Shown: piece after piece, positions 7,653 through 16,799 of the stretch
Layout of the letters: the number at the start of each line of letters is the position of its first letter
Position numbering within the stretch: the stretch's first letter is position 1
From: CAYPFY01 sp964410105
GTDB lineage: Bacteria; Bacteroidota; Ignavibacteria; UBA10030; SZUA-254
Assembly: GCA_964410105.1 (NCBI GenBank)
Contig: CAYPFY010000005.1
Location: 62,001-126,000 of the forward strand
Direction: 5' to 3'
DNA length: 64,000 nucleotides
Translations under genes and position numbers: made by a program
The notes under the pieces: model-generated
Databases searched by the model: none
The model's input: only the letters and a program-made list of their open reading frames with translations
What the model was told of the DNA's origin: nothing

Positions 7653-9002
7653 TCATTGTCCCGATTTCGGGATGATGGCGAGAGTCGTTTGCCCGGACTT
7701 ACCAAGAAACTCCCGCGCGGTCTTCTGCAAAAGTTCAGGAGTCACCTTGCGGATTTCGCTCTCAATCTTGTTGATGCGTGCCGGATCGTCGTCGAACAGG
7801 GCGAAGGAGGCGAGGAGATCGGCGCGCCCGAATCCATAAAACTCCGTCGCCATATCATAGAACCCCGACCGGAATTTCACCAACGCGCGTTTCATCGTTG
7901 CGGCGTCCACGGGCGAATTTCGGACCGATTCAATGACAGAATCGACCACGGAGACAATCGCCGATGGAGGAACGGCGGTGTCATGCACAAGGTTCAGCAT
8001 CCAGAGCATCGGCCCGGCATAATCGAACATATTTCCCAAAAGATTTATCCCACCGTCGACGGATTGCGCAAAACCATGTTTTTGGACGAGAGCATCGTGG
8101 AGCTTGCTGTCGGGTCCCTGGAGCAGGATCTGATCAAGGATTCCCATCGCGTAATACTCCGGCGTATTCCGTTCGGGCATATGGTACGCGATGGCGATCG
8201 CGGGCTGATTCGCCAGGGTGTCCCGTTTCGAAAAACTCTTCTTTTCTGTTTGTTTCGGTTCAGCGATGTCAGGTTTCGGCGGTTGCGGCGACGACGGAAT
8301 CTTGGCGAAGTATTTGGAGATGAACCGCTTCGCTTCCGCGGGTTTAAAATCTCCGACGACGGCGAGGACGGCGTTATTCGGCGCGTAGTAGGTCGTGAAA
8401 AACCGTTGTACATCCTGGAGATTTGCCGAATCGAGATCCTTCAGATCGCCGTAAAAGTTATGGGCGTTAAACCAGTTGGTATTTGCGTACTGCGGCATAT
8501 CGAGCCAGGGGAACCCGCCATACGGCTGGTTAAGGACATTCACCTTCACCTCGTTTTCCACCACCCCTTTCTGGTTGGTCAGGTTGTCCTGGGTGACGGC
8601 GAGACCTTTCATCCGATCGGCCTCGGCCCAGAGCATTGTTTCGAGCTTGTGGGAGGGAAGGATTTCGAAATAATTCGTGAAATCGAAGCGCGTCGAACCG
8701 TTCAGGGCTCCCCCGTTTTTCTGCATCAGCTTGATGAACTCCATCTTGCCCAGGTTAGCGGAACCCTGGAACATCATATGTTCAAACAGGTGGGCGAATC
8801 CGGTACGGTCCCGCGGCTCGTTGCGGAATCCTATATTATAGTAGACGGCGACGGTAACGATTGGCGCGGAGGGATCGGGGGAGAGAACGACCTTCAGCCC
8901 GTTATCCAACCGATAATACTCAACCGGGACAGTGAAGGATTCCGGGGAGACCTTGCCCATGCCTGTGGCGGCGAGGAGGCAGGCCAGGGTGAGCGTGCGC
9001 AT
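7653..9002 (-). CDS. M16-family zinc metallopeptidase (catalytic subunit)
   Basis: A protein of 449 residues. The zinc motif HLFEH lies at residues 71-75, and the third ligand is the second glutamate of VVENEVK, about 76 residues later, which is the standard M16 spacing. A signal peptide (MRTLTLACLLAATGMG) indicates export. A GTG at 9050 would extend the frame by 16 residues, starting 1 nt after the upstream stop; the ATG at 9002 is preferred because the signal peptide begins there. Neither start has a strong ribosome binding site. It probably works as a heterodimer with the inactive homologue downstream. Confidence 0.88.
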   Translation of the reverse strand: MRTLTLACLLAATGMGKVSPESFTVPVEYYRLDNGLKVVLSPDPSAPIVTVAVYYNIGFRNEPRDRTGFAHLFEHMMFQGSANLGKMEFIKLMQKNGGALNGSTRFDFTNYFEILPSHKLETMLWAEADRMKGLAVTQDNLTNQKGVVENEVKVNVLNQPYGGFPWLDMPQYANTNWFNAHNFYGDLKDLDSANLQDVQRFFTTYYAPNNAVLAVVGDFKPAEAKRFISKYFAKIPSSPQPPKPDIAEPKQTEKKSFSKRDTLANQPAIAIAYHMPERNTPEYYAMGILDQILLQGPDSKLHDALVQKHGFAQSVDGGINLLGNMFDYAGPMLWMLNLVHDTAVPPSAIVSVVDSVIESVRNSPVDAATMKRALVKFRSGFYDMATEFYGFGRADLLASFALFDDDPARINKIESEIRKVTPELLQKTAREFLGKSGQTTLAIIPKSGQ

Positions 9003-9051
9003 CACCGTCGAGAAAACTCGGTCGGCGCGAGGCCGGTCTTCGACTGGCACG

Positions 9052-9498
9052 TTACTTCTTATGGAAATATTTCTTCAAAGGAATCCAGTAATTGTCGACC
9101 CAGCCCTTTTTATAGCTTTCGGCCTGAGATGCGGGGATTTTCGTCTGGATCATCTTCACTTCTGTGCCGCTGCCTTTAGATTTAAATGTGAATTCAATAA
9201 TCGAGGGGCCGTAGCCCGCCGGCCATTCGGTTGTTCTCCACTCCTGAACGATGCGGCGCGCATTCTCGAGCCGAATATTCTTACCGCAGATATATCCATC
9301 CCATGCCGTGAACAGTCCACCCACACGCCGGTCGCAAGTCGCCTTTGCGCCGGTGAATTCGGAATGCCTTTGCTCATTAAGAAGCGCGTCGTAGATTTCG
9401 ACCGGCTTTGCGGTGATGAATTCCGTCTGTTTAATAGTCCTTGTCCTCAGGGATTTCGGAGTGGGCCGGGCCTGTCGTCGTGTGCCTCTTGCTTCCAT
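9052..9498 (-). CDS. AHSA1-type SRPBCC domain protein
   Basis: A protein of 148 residues with the START-like fold of the activator-of-Hsp90-ATPase homologue 1 family: IKQTEFITAKPVEIYDALLN opens the domain, FTAWDGYICGKNIRLE is the central strand pair, and KGWVDNYWIPLKKYF is the C-terminal helix. Bacterial members are small ligand-binding proteins without known substrates; a direct Hsp90 role is not implied. The basic N-terminal tail (about residues 1-21) is an extension compared with typical members. AAGGAG lies 7 nt before the ATG. It leads an operon with the two M16 genes. Confidence 0.82.
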   Translation of the reverse strand: MEARGTRRQARPTPKSLRTRTIKQTEFITAKPVEIYDALLNEQRHSEFTGAKATCDRRVGGLFTAWDGYICGKNIRLENARRIVQEWRTTEWPAGYGPSIIEFTFKSKGSGTEVKMIQTKIPASQAESYKKGWVDNYWIPLKKYFHKK

Positions 9499-9538
9499 GA
9501 CGAAGCTCCTTAAGTTGATTCGACGGGAGGAATTCCGG

Positions 9539-9569
9539 GAAATATAAAGAGTAAATCTGTCAATATCAA
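9539..9569 (-). promoter_or_regulatory. Promoter: TTG, 20 nt, TATATTTC
   Basis: TTG at 9569-9567, 20 nt, TATATTTC at 9546-9539, upstream of the AHSA1-M16-M16 operon. The predicted start is near 9534, giving a leader of about 36 nt. Confidence 0.68.
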
Positions 9570-9725
9570 TGGCAGAATGGCATGGTCGCCAGGGAAAACC
9601 CCTTCAAATCGGGCTCCCGGACCCACTTTTCGGTTGGCTGCCTTTGAGCAGGCGGATTATTCGGCTGACAGTCTTGCCGCAGGTGCATTCTTTAGCCGCA
9701 ACGCCGTGTGAGGAGGCCGAGATTT

Positions 9726-11276
9726 TCAAGAAATCAGCAGCCGCCGGCGGCGTCCCTGAAAAGAAGCCGACAGAATGAGAATTGTGAGTAGCGCTACGGA
9801 AACCGTCGTGGCCACGGGCGTTTCAGCAGAAGATCCCATGAAATCGATCGGTGCTACCTTATTCATCGGGCCGGCGTACCACAGAATCAGATAGAGAACT
9901 TCGAACATTTTCCCGTTTCCCGTCCAGACTCCGAGGCCGAGCGCGAGAGTGGGAATAAAAGCGGCCCCGGCAGCCCACGCAATAACACCCTGAAAATCGC
10001 CCGCAAGGAGCAGTCGGATTCCAAGAAAACTTCCTGAAATGAGAGCTAACAGGACGCCGGCCGCCCATGCCGCCGGGAGCAAACGCCGGAGCGGGTGGGG
10101 CGTCGAAAACAGGATCTGGTCGGTCCCATGAAGAGACTCCCTGCTTCCGAGGGAGGACCAGAGAGCGATCGGCCAGATCCACGCCAGCGGGAGAATATAT
10201 CCCCGGGCAATGTCGAGGGGGACAAATAGTCCCGCCATGACGAAGCCGCTGGCGACCACGGTCCACCACAGACCTGCATCTCGGGTCATGAGGGTGAACT
10301 CCGCGTCGAGTATCCGGACAAATCGCGACCGGGGGATCAGTGGAAGCAGCGGTGAAATTAGGTGGAGGTTTATCCTGCCACCGGCTGAGCGCTTGCGCTT
10401 CGCAGAAGGGGTAACGCGGGCCGAGTCGAACCGATCAAAGCAAAGCGCCGCGAAAAGGAGAAGGCACCCTGCGGCGGCGATGCAGCCGCACCGGCCGAGA
10501 ATCAGCCCGAAATCCACGTCCATCCCATTCCAAGCGAAAGTCTTCAGGTGCCACTTCTCGCCGCTTTCTTTGATATTGAATCCGAGACTCATCTCCCCCT
10601 TCGATGAATCTCCGGGGGAAATCTTCCTCACGGCGCTTGTCATGTTCCTGATGACGGGATCGACCCCCAGGATCGTACTCACATGGAGGGCCTCCGTGCT
10701 ATTGGCAAAAATCCACACAAAGAAAAAAACAAAATTTCCGAGCGTACGGCGGAGCGGTGGGAGAGATTCGAACAGCACCGCCGATGCCGCCACGAGAGTC
10801 ATCGTCGGAAGAACTATCAGAAGAAAAGGAGTGCAGAGCGCCCAGCGGAGATGATAATCTTCGCCGCGCACGATTTGCATCGCGGCGGCGCCCGCCATGA
10901 GGACGAGGGTCATCGCCCCGAGCACCAGCATGTTGCTGCACCCTTTGGAGAGAACATAGTGAATAGTTTTCATGGGAGAAGCCGCGAGGATCTGCCCCAC
11001 TCTCGTCTGATAGTCCCTCGAAATCGAATTCTTCGTGAGATAAAAGCCCGCAAGGGAAAGGAAGAGATTCGACATGATAGCCACGAGAGCCCCGATCCAC
11101 GCGGAATTATAGATCCCCCGAAAGCCTTCCAGCTGAAGCGTGACATAGGAAGAGTCATTGGGAGGCGTGAAGAGGTATGCGGAATACAGCGCGAAGGCGA
11201 GAGTGATAATGAAGCTGAAGCGGCGGGTTCGTTCACGGAAATCCGCGAGCGCCAGCCGTGTGATTCTGCCGATCAT
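9726..11276 (-). CDS. ABC-2 type exporter permease
   Basis: A protein of 516 residues with about a dozen hydrophobic segments in two blocks (residues about 20-250 and 330-510), the layout of large ABC-2 type permeases. LTKNSISRDYQTRVGQILAASPMK resembles the amphipathic coupling segment that precedes the second membrane helix, split here over residues 81-104. The ATPase gene upstream overlaps it by 4 nt, so the pair forms one exporter. The substrate is unknown. The lipoprotein gene at the head of the operon may be an accessory component. About 230 bp of gene-free DNA (9499-9725) follow the stop; apart from the promoter there I saw no clear terminator. Confidence 0.8.
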   Translation of the reverse strand: MIGRITRLALADFRERTRRFSFIITLAFALYSAYLFTPPNDSSYVTLQLEGFRGIYNSAWIGALVAIMSNLFLSLAGFYLTKNSISRDYQTRVGQILAASPMKTIHYVLSKGCSNMLVLGAMTLVLMAGAAAMQIVRGEDYHLRWALCTPFLLIVLPTMTLVAASAVLFESLPPLRRTLGNFVFFFVWIFANSTEALHVSTILGVDPVIRNMTSAVRKISPGDSSKGEMSLGFNIKESGEKWHLKTFAWNGMDVDFGLILGRCGCIAAAGCLLLFAALCFDRFDSARVTPSAKRKRSAGGRINLHLISPLLPLIPRSRFVRILDAEFTLMTRDAGLWWTVVASGFVMAGLFVPLDIARGYILPLAWIWPIALWSSLGSRESLHGTDQILFSTPHPLRRLLPAAWAAGVLLALISGSFLGIRLLLAGDFQGVIAWAAGAAFIPTLALGLGVWTGNGKMFEVLYLILWYAGPMNKVAPIDFMGSSAETPVATTVSVALLTILILSASFQGRRRRLLIS

Positions 11277-12151
11277 TCAGGGGTCGTCTGGGTTCCTATC
11301 AATGACAGATAGGCATCCTCGAGGGTTGGGGGAACCGGGCGGGCAAACGGGGGCGGGTTCGATTCCATCAAGGCCCTCACCCTTATCCCATCGCTCCTGC
11401 GCATCGTGCTCGTTATCTGGTATCTTTTCTTAAGATCCGGCACCTCGCTGGCCGGGGAGACCCAGTCGAATACTTTTCCTTCCACGGTTTTCAAGAGAAG
11501 ATCGGGGGGCATTGACGTCAGAAGCGATCCGTGCCGGATGATAGCGATCTCCGAAGCGGCGGCCTCGACATCGGAAACTATATGAGTTGAGAGAATGACG
11601 ATACGTTCGCCCGGGAGTTCCGAAAGAATATTCCGGAAGCGAAGCCGTTCCTCGGGATCGAGGCCGCCCGTCGGTTCATCGACGATCAGGAGCCGGGGGT
11701 CGTTCAGCAGGGCCTGGGCGATCCCGACGCGCTGCTTCATCCCGCCGGAGAATGAGCCGAGCGGTCGGTTTGCCGCCTCGGTAAGATTCAGCATCTCGAG
11801 AAGCTCTCCTGTGCGGCGGCGTGCTCGCCGGGCGTCAATTCCCTTTGCCGCCGCGATATAATCCAGGAATTCGGAGGCGGTCAAATTGGGATATATTCCA
11901 AAATCCTGGGGGAGATATCCGAGCGTCTCCCGAAGCTCATTCCGAGATTTCTGAATATCCTTTCCGCACCAATGGACCGAGCCGGAGGAGGGGCGAGTGA
12001 TTGTCGCGAGAATGCGCATGAGCGTCGACTTCCCAGCCCCGTTCGGGCCGAGGAGACCGAGCACTCCCGGCTTGATCGAGAGACTGAAATCATTCAGCCC
12101 AAGGACGCCGCTTTTGTACCGTTTGGACAGTGCGTCGATCCGGAGGTTCAT
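11273..12151 (-). CDS. ABC transporter ATP-binding protein
   Basis: A protein of 292 residues with a complete nucleotide-binding domain: Walker A GPNGAGKST (about residues 36-44), signature FSGGMKQRV, Walker B LLIVDEPTGGLDP and a switch histidine in STHIVSD. The C-terminal 70 residues are the accessory tail found in ATPases of ABC-2 exporters (natA/ccmA-like). It is translated between the upstream lipoprotein gene (44-nt gap) and the permease gene (4-nt overlap) and should energise that permease. I see no ribosome binding site of note before the ATG at 12151. Confidence 0.9.
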   Translation of the reverse strand: MNLRIDALSKRYKSGVLGLNDFSLSIKPGVLGLLGPNGAGKSTLMRILATITRPSSGSVHWCGKDIQKSRNELRETLGYLPQDFGIYPNLTASEFLDYIAAAKGIDARRARRRTGELLEMLNLTEAANRPLGSFSGGMKQRVGIAQALLNDPRLLIVDEPTGGLDPEERLRFRNILSELPGERIVILSTHIVSDVEAAASEIAIIRHGSLLTSMPPDLLLKTVEGKVFDWVSPASEVPDLKKRYQITSTMRRSDGIRVRALMESNPPPFARPVPPTLEDAYLSLIGTQTTPE

Positions 12152-12195
12152 CGTGGGATGGTACGGCGGGCGGGAAGAAATGTTTCCCGGGATTC

Positions 12196-12999
12196 CTACG
12201 GGATTTCTTCGAGAAGATCTTCGAGCATGCCGGCGATTTTTTCCTTCATAACGAGCCCGCCGATCTTCGCGACCCGATCATCCCACAACACCTCCCCCGT
12301 CATCGAGTCCAGGAAAAAAAGCCGCGCGGACATTTGCGTGACATGCTGGACGGTCACCTTCTCGAGCGTCGGAGGCCCGTGGTATTGTCCGGACTGGCTT
12401 GCGGCGGGGACGTTATATCCCCCCACCAGGATGACGCACATCAGTCCTCCTCCTACCCGCCTTCCGATCGTGCCTCCTTCAGGAATGAGGAATGAGGAAT
12501 CCCCCTTGCCCCTCTCGACGACGGAAAGTTTCAGGTAAAGGCCCTGAAGGTTACGGCGGAGGGCGGTATCCGATTTGAAAACCTCATCCACGAAAAAGGG
12601 AGGCGAGCCCGCATCGAGCTCCTCGATATCCCGCTCCACGTCGGCGGGCGTCCGGAGCACTTTATAGGTCTTATCGGGATTCATCAGCATCCCGATTGAA
12701 GAAAGAAGCGTGCGGTCCACATGGTACCCTTTATCGTTCAATCGTCCCGCGAGCATATTCAGGCACATCCGGCCGAGCCCTGCGTTTTCGGGGATGTCGA
12801 CCTTTTCCGTATCTCCCAGGACCGCGTGGATAATCACGGCATCGGCGAGAATGACCGTCGAAGGGTAGCGGGTTTTCTGTACGGGAAAATCCGGGTAGCG
12901 GGCGAGCGGCGACGTGCCGCAGCCGGAAATGCCGGCGCAGAGGACGGAGGCGAACGCGGCGAGCGTACAAATAAATCGCGGGGAGAGGCGTATCCTCAT
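12196..12999 (-). CDS. Putative lipoprotein, function unknown
   Basis: A protein of 267 residues. A basic start (MRIRLSPRF), a hydrophobic stretch and the lipobox GISGC near residue 25 indicate a lipoprotein. The mature part has alternating hydrophobic strands (STVILADAVIIHAVLG, FLIPEGGTIG, GGGLMCVILVGGYN), and ends in an amphipathic helix. I do not recognise a family. ATG 12999 is chosen because the lipobox then falls at the normal distance and because the predicted transcription start falls exactly on this ATG; longer frames reaching 13134 would overlap the divergent gene. It precedes an ABC-2 exporter and may be part of it. Confidence 0.65.
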   Translation of the reverse strand: MRIRLSPRFICTLAAFASVLCAGISGCGTSPLARYPDFPVQKTRYPSTVILADAVIIHAVLGDTEKVDIPENAGLGRMCLNMLAGRLNDKGYHVDRTLLSSIGMLMNPDKTYKVLRTPADVERDIEELDAGSPPFFVDEVFKSDTALRRNLQGLYLKLSVVERGKGDSSFLIPEGGTIGRRVGGGLMCVILVGGYNVPAASQSGQYHGPPTLEKVTVQHVTQMSARLFFLDSMTGEVLWDDRVAKIGGLVMKEKIAGMLEDLLEEIP

Positions 13000-13003
13000 G
13001 CCA

Positions 13004-13034
13004 AGAATATAGGGAGTCATCGAATGAATAACAA
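13004..13034 (-). promoter_or_regulatory. Promoter: TTG, 20 nt, TATATTCT (leaderless)
   Basis: TTG at 13034-13032, 20 nt, TATATTCT at 13011-13004. Seven bases below the hexamer is the A of the ATG at 12999, so a leaderless mRNA is predicted for the lipoprotein/ABC operon. Confidence 0.68.
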
Positions 13035-13035
13035 T

Positions 13036-13066
13036 TTGGCGGAGAGGAAAATATTTCGTACGTTGG
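13036..13066 (+). promoter_or_regulatory. Promoter: TTG, 20 nt, TACGTTGG
   Basis: TTG at 13036-13038, 20 nt, TACGTTGG at 13059-13066, reading toward the glycosyltransferase gene; leader of about 35 nt. Its TTG box lies one base from the TTG box of the leftward promoter. Confidence 0.6.
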
Positions 13067-13105
13067 CTCGCCGGTGAAAACGACGGACGCGAAGAAAAAC
13101 TTTGC

Positions 13106-14311
13106 ATGAACATCTGCATGCTGGCGCGGCTCATGCCGGCTCAGGCCGGCGGAGGCGTGCAGGACCACACGAGAATGCTCGCGGAAGGTCTGGCCTCCCG
13201 CGGGCACCGCGTTGTCGTCGTCGCCACCGGCCGCGACGATGGAAGAGAAGTTGAGGAGTCGCGCGGAGTCACGATCCATTATCTCCGGGGGACGCGGCAG
13301 GGGAAATTAGAAGCCGCGTGGTGGCGAGAGAGCATCAATCACGTTGCCCGGCTTCATTCTGAAAGACCATTCACGCTCATCCACAGCCAGGGCCCTGCCG
13401 GCTATGGCGCCATAAGGGAGGCTCATCGCTTGGAAATCCCCGGAGTCATCTCCTTCCACGGCACCCATTACGACGAGCTGATGACGAGGTGGCGGAGTCT
13501 GCGGCACGGCTACAGAATGTCGAAAAACCTCGCCGCCATCCTCATCATCACCGGAAAAATCCTTTTCTGGGATCTCCGCTCCATACCGAAGGCCCGTGCG
13601 GTCATTGCCACAAGCAACGAGCAGGCGGAGATCCTTCGCAGGTATTTTGTCCCGCAATCGAAGATCTTCAAGGTTTTCAACGGCATGGATCTGGCGCCTT
13701 TCGCCATGGAAACTCCCTCCGGAGAGTTGCGGAAGAAGCTCGGCATAGGGAGGGAATCGCGCGTCCTCCTGTGCGTCGCGCGGCTCATACGGGACAAGGG
13801 AGTTCACAATGCGATCTCTGCGATGCCCGGCGTTGTGGAAAAATTCCCCGGCACCATTCTGCTCATAATTGGTGACGGCAGTTACCGTCCAAATCTTGAA
13901 AAACAAGTCAAAGAGATGGGGTTGGGACGGACCGTTGCATTCGTCGGGGCGGTCGATTTTGGCGAGCTGCCCGCGTATTTCAGCCTTTGCGACATTTTTC
14001 TAAATCCCACGGAACAGCAGAACGGCTACGACCTCACCATGGTCGAGGCGATGGCAAGCGGGAGGCCCGTCATATCGAGCGATATCGGCAGCACGCCAAC
14101 GCTGATCGAGCACGGGGTTGACGGCATCCTCTTTCCCGCGGGGGACGTAAGTCGGCTTTCCCGTGAAATCGCCTCCCTGCTCGGGGATGAGCCGAGGCGA
14201 AGGGCTCTGGCGAGCGCGGCCCGGCAAAAAGTCGCGGAAAAATTCACTCTGGATAAAATGATAGAAGGAACGCTCGAGGTTTACAGGCAGATCCGCCCGG
14301 GCAGCGACTAG
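13106..14311 (+). CDS. Glycosyltransferase family 4 protein
   Basis: A protein of 401 residues with a GT-B fold: an N-terminal domain with GGGVQDHTRMLAEGL (acceptor-side glycine-rich loop, about residues 14-28) and a C-terminal nucleotide-sugar domain with VARLIRDKGVHNAISAM and NGYDLTMVEAMASGRPVISS. In the usual GT4 E-x7-E motif the first glutamate is replaced here by asparagine, while the second (VEAMASG) is kept. It is a retaining transferase by family; donor and acceptor are unknown. The flippase gene begins at the next base after its stop, so the two are translationally coupled and probably act in one surface-glycan pathway. Confidence 0.88.
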   Translation: MNICMLARLMPAQAGGGVQDHTRMLAEGLASRGHRVVVVATGRDDGREVEESRGVTIHYLRGTRQGKLEAAWWRESINHVARLHSERPFTLIHSQGPAGYGAIREAHRLEIPGVISFHGTHYDELMTRWRSLRHGYRMSKNLAAILIITGKILFWDLRSIPKARAVIATSNEQAEILRRYFVPQSKIFKVFNGMDLAPFAMETPSGELRKKLGIGRESRVLLCVARLIRDKGVHNAISAMPGVVEKFPGTILLIIGDGSYRPNLEKQVKEMGLGRTVAFVGAVDFGELPAYFSLCDIFLNPTEQQNGYDLTMVEAMASGRPVISSDIGSTPTLIEHGVDGILFPAGDVSRLSREIASLLGDEPRRRALASAARQKVAEKFTLDKMIEGTLEVYRQIRPGSD

Positions 14312-15829
14312 ATGGCGGATGCGAAGAAAATAACCTCGGCGGTCGCCTGGAATTTTTTCGGCAAGTCCACATTCTTTTTCCTCAAATTCCTGGAATCGCT
14401 CCTTCTCGTCAGGCTCATCGGGAGCGAGCAGTACGGCCTTTACGGATCGCTGATAAACGTCCAGGCGATCGTCGCCCTCATCATCTCGCTCGGGCTGGAA
14501 AGCGTCATCAGCCGGTTCGTGCCGCAGTTCAGGGCGGAGCAGGATTTTTCGAAGCTCCACACCCTGATGCGAAACGTGATCCGGATGCGGTTCCTCCTCC
14601 TCGCCGTAGTGGGAATCATCTTCCTTGCCGGGGGGGACGAACTGGCAAAAATTTTCCACGGAACCCTCACGGGCGGCTATCTCCGGCTCGCGTTCGCCCT
14701 GGTCGCCCTCGTGTCATTCCACACGATATTTCGCGCGTACCTGGACCTTTCCTTTCAGTTGAAATTCATCAATCTCCTCGATATCGGGAGTCAATCGACC
14801 TATCTGGCGATCTCCTTCATTCTGGTGAGCATGGGGTATGGCTTGCCGGCCGTCGTCGTCACGCTGATCTGCGTGAATGCGACCGTGCTTCTGATACTAT
14901 ACCTGAAATACCGGATCGAAAAATCGAAACTCCCTGGATCGTCGGGGTGGAGCGGCATCCCCAAAAAACGCGTCTATCAGTACAGCGGCACCATGTACAT
15001 CCTCACCCTTCTCAATTATGTCCTTGGAAAGGGTCTCGATGTCCTGCTCGTCGGCATATTGCTTCAGGACCTTCGCCAGGTCACCTATTATCTTCTCGGA
15101 TTCAACGTAGCATTCTACGCCGTCAGCATGACCGATCTTGCGGTTTCCGGCAACTTTGTCGTTTCCCTGATCGTCGAGGCGCAGACGCAGCGGAACGTAG
15201 CGGCCCTGCGAAAAATTTATCGCGGGCTGTTTGAATTCATCTACCTCTTCATCATCCCGATCCTCGTGGGGGGAATTCTGCTCAACCGCCAGATAATCGG
15301 GCTTCTGTACAGGGCTGAAAACTTTCCCGCGGCTCCAATCATGGCGACGTTTCTCGTGGCCCTTTCGATCGCGAAGCTGAGCAGCATCGCATCCACATTT
15401 CTTGTTCAGCTCGACAAGGAAAGGACGATCACGATCACGCGCGCTCTTTTCGGCGCGGCCAACCTCGTGCTCGATCTTCTGCTCATCCCGAAATACGGTG
15501 CGTTCGGGGCGGCGATCGCCACCGGCGTGATACTCGTCCTCGTCTCCCTCTACGAGACATGGCTCCTGCGGGGATTGATCGCCCCATTATTTAGCGGGAA
15601 ATTTCTTGCGAAAACCCTGGCAGCTTCCGCCGTCATGGGGCTCTGCGTCTTCCTTCTCGCCGCGTCATGGGAGGCGCGGGCCGCGGTGAAAGTCCCGGTT
15701 CTTGTTGCGGTGGGCGGGGGGATTTACGTTGCGGGAGTGGCCTTCCTTAAGCCGTTTTCCCCGGAGAACACGGACCTCCTGAGGAACAGCAACTTTCCGT
15801 TGAAAAACCTGCTCCTTCGGCTCTTCTAG
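14312..15829 (+). CDS. Polysaccharide flippase (Wzx/MOP superfamily)
   Basis: A protein of 505 residues with about 14 membrane helices and the typical N-terminus of the oligosaccharide flippases (ITSAVAWNFFGKSTFFFLKFLESL split at residues 7-30, then LIGSEQYGLYGSLINVQ). Proteins of this family move lipid-linked glycan units across the inner membrane. The gene starts immediately after the stop of the upstream glycosyltransferase and ends 7 nt before a convergent glycosyltransferase gene. Its place in a cluster of four glycosyltransferases supports an exopolysaccharide or O-antigen role, though no polymerase is recognisable here. Confidence 0.87.
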   Translation: MADAKKITSAVAWNFFGKSTFFFLKFLESLLLVRLIGSEQYGLYGSLINVQAIVALIISLGLESVISRFVPQFRAEQDFSKLHTLMRNVIRMRFLLLAVVGIIFLAGGDELAKIFHGTLTGGYLRLAFALVALVSFHTIFRAYLDLSFQLKFINLLDIGSQSTYLAISFILVSMGYGLPAVVVTLICVNATVLLILYLKYRIEKSKLPGSSGWSGIPKKRVYQYSGTMYILTLLNYVLGKGLDVLLVGILLQDLRQVTYYLLGFNVAFYAVSMTDLAVSGNFVVSLIVEAQTQRNVAALRKIYRGLFEFIYLFIIPILVGGILLNRQIIGLLYRAENFPAAPIMATFLVALSIAKLSSIASTFLVQLDKERTITITRALFGAANLVLDLLLIPKYGAFGAAIATGVILVLVSLYETWLLRGLIAPLFSGKFLAKTLAASAVMGLCVFLLAASWEARAAVKVPVLVAVGGGIYVAGVAFLKPFSPENTDLLRNSNFPLKNLLLRLF

Positions 15830-15836
15830 GAGCGGA

Positions 15837-16799
15837 TCAGCTGTTTCGCTCGGTCAGGAGCGAGCGGTACAGGTCTCGGAGCATCGAGACGACCCGGAGG
15901 GGCGCATTCTCGGCCCGGACGCGTTCACGCAAAGCCTCGCCCGGCCGGTTCAGCGCCGTCGTGATGCCGTGGTGGATGAGTTCCCAGGAAGTCGGTTCCA
16001 CATAATCGGCATCCGGGCCGAAGAATTCCTCTCCCCTCCTGCTCACGACAATCCTCGCGCCGGCGGCCGCCGCATTAAGCGATTCTATTGAAAAAGCGGA
16101 AGACGCGTCCACATACACGCTGCACGCGGCAAACGCCGAGCGATACGACTCGGGATCGGCGGACTTTATCAGCGACAGTCGAGGGTTGTCAGGAAAATTC
16201 ACTGAAATATCGTGAGAGAGAAGAAACACGCCGGGGTGGTAAATCCTTTCGAGAGCCTTTGCGAGGCGGGAAACATCCTCTGCTGTGCTGGGAATCGCGA
16301 GTACAAACCGATCGACGCCATACTTTTGCACGAAAACGCGCCCATCGGCGTGCAGAAACTCCTCGTCGAAGGCGGGAGGAATGCAGACAATCCGTCGCCT
16401 GTCGATCCGGAACACTGTCTCGACGAAAGCCAACTGAGACGGAGTGAGGGTGACGATGGCGGATGCGAGCGACGAAATCTCCGAGCGGCGGCGGAATTCC
16501 CCCGGTTTGTTCCAGCCCAGTGATCGAAAAACCCGTTTGGCCGATGGAGAAGAGAGCGGGAAGAGCGGAGGCGAGAAGACAAACGGAATCGAACTTTTCT
16601 TGAGGGAAACCGCGAGCTCCGCGGACTCCTGGCCGGAGCCAGTGAGGTGAACGCAGTCGACGGGCGACTCGGGAACGCCTGAAATCCTTGTGGCCTCAAT
16701 TCCCATGTCGCGGGCCGCCGGTTCGAACAGAATCTTTGGATGGGAGGATTCCATCCGGTCATCGGAAAAAACCCCGACGGCGACGGATCCTGGCATCAT
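15837..16799 (-). CDS. Divergent glycosyltransferase-like protein (GT4-related)
   Basis: A protein of 320 residues that is short for GT4. Its second half resembles a GT-B nucleotide-binding domain (VCIPPAFDEEFL, FAACSVYVDASSAFSIESLNAAAAGARIVVS). The E-x7-E catalytic motif is not intact: SAFSIESLNAAAAG lacks the second glutamate. The N-terminal Rossmann-like half is reduced. It may be an inactive or non-canonical transferase. It overlaps the stop of the preceding glycosyltransferase by 4 nt (ATGA) and is the last gene of a leftward unit, so it is co-expressed with two normal GT4 proteins. Confidence 0.6.
   Translation of the reverse strand: MMPGSVAVGVFSDDRMESSHPKILFEPAARDMGIEATRISGVPESPVDCVHLTGSGQESAELAVSLKKSSIPFVFSPPLFPLSSPSAKRVFRSLGWNKPGEFRRRSEISSLASAIVTLTPSQLAFVETVFRIDRRRIVCIPPAFDEEFLHADGRVFVQKYGVDRFVLAIPSTAEDVSRLAKALERIYHPGVFLLSHDISVNFPDNPRLSLIKSADPESYRSAFAACSVYVDASSAFSIESLNAAAAGARIVVSRRGEEFFGPDADYVEPTSWELIHHGITTALNRPGEALRERVRAENAPLRVVSMLRDLYRSLLTERNS

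Noticed and set aside
7509..9179. A long rightward open frame (about 550 codons) antisense to the M16 genes
   Set aside because: The minus strand codes for two clear M16 proteins; the antisense frame is open because of GC-rich codon use and has no recognisable motifs.
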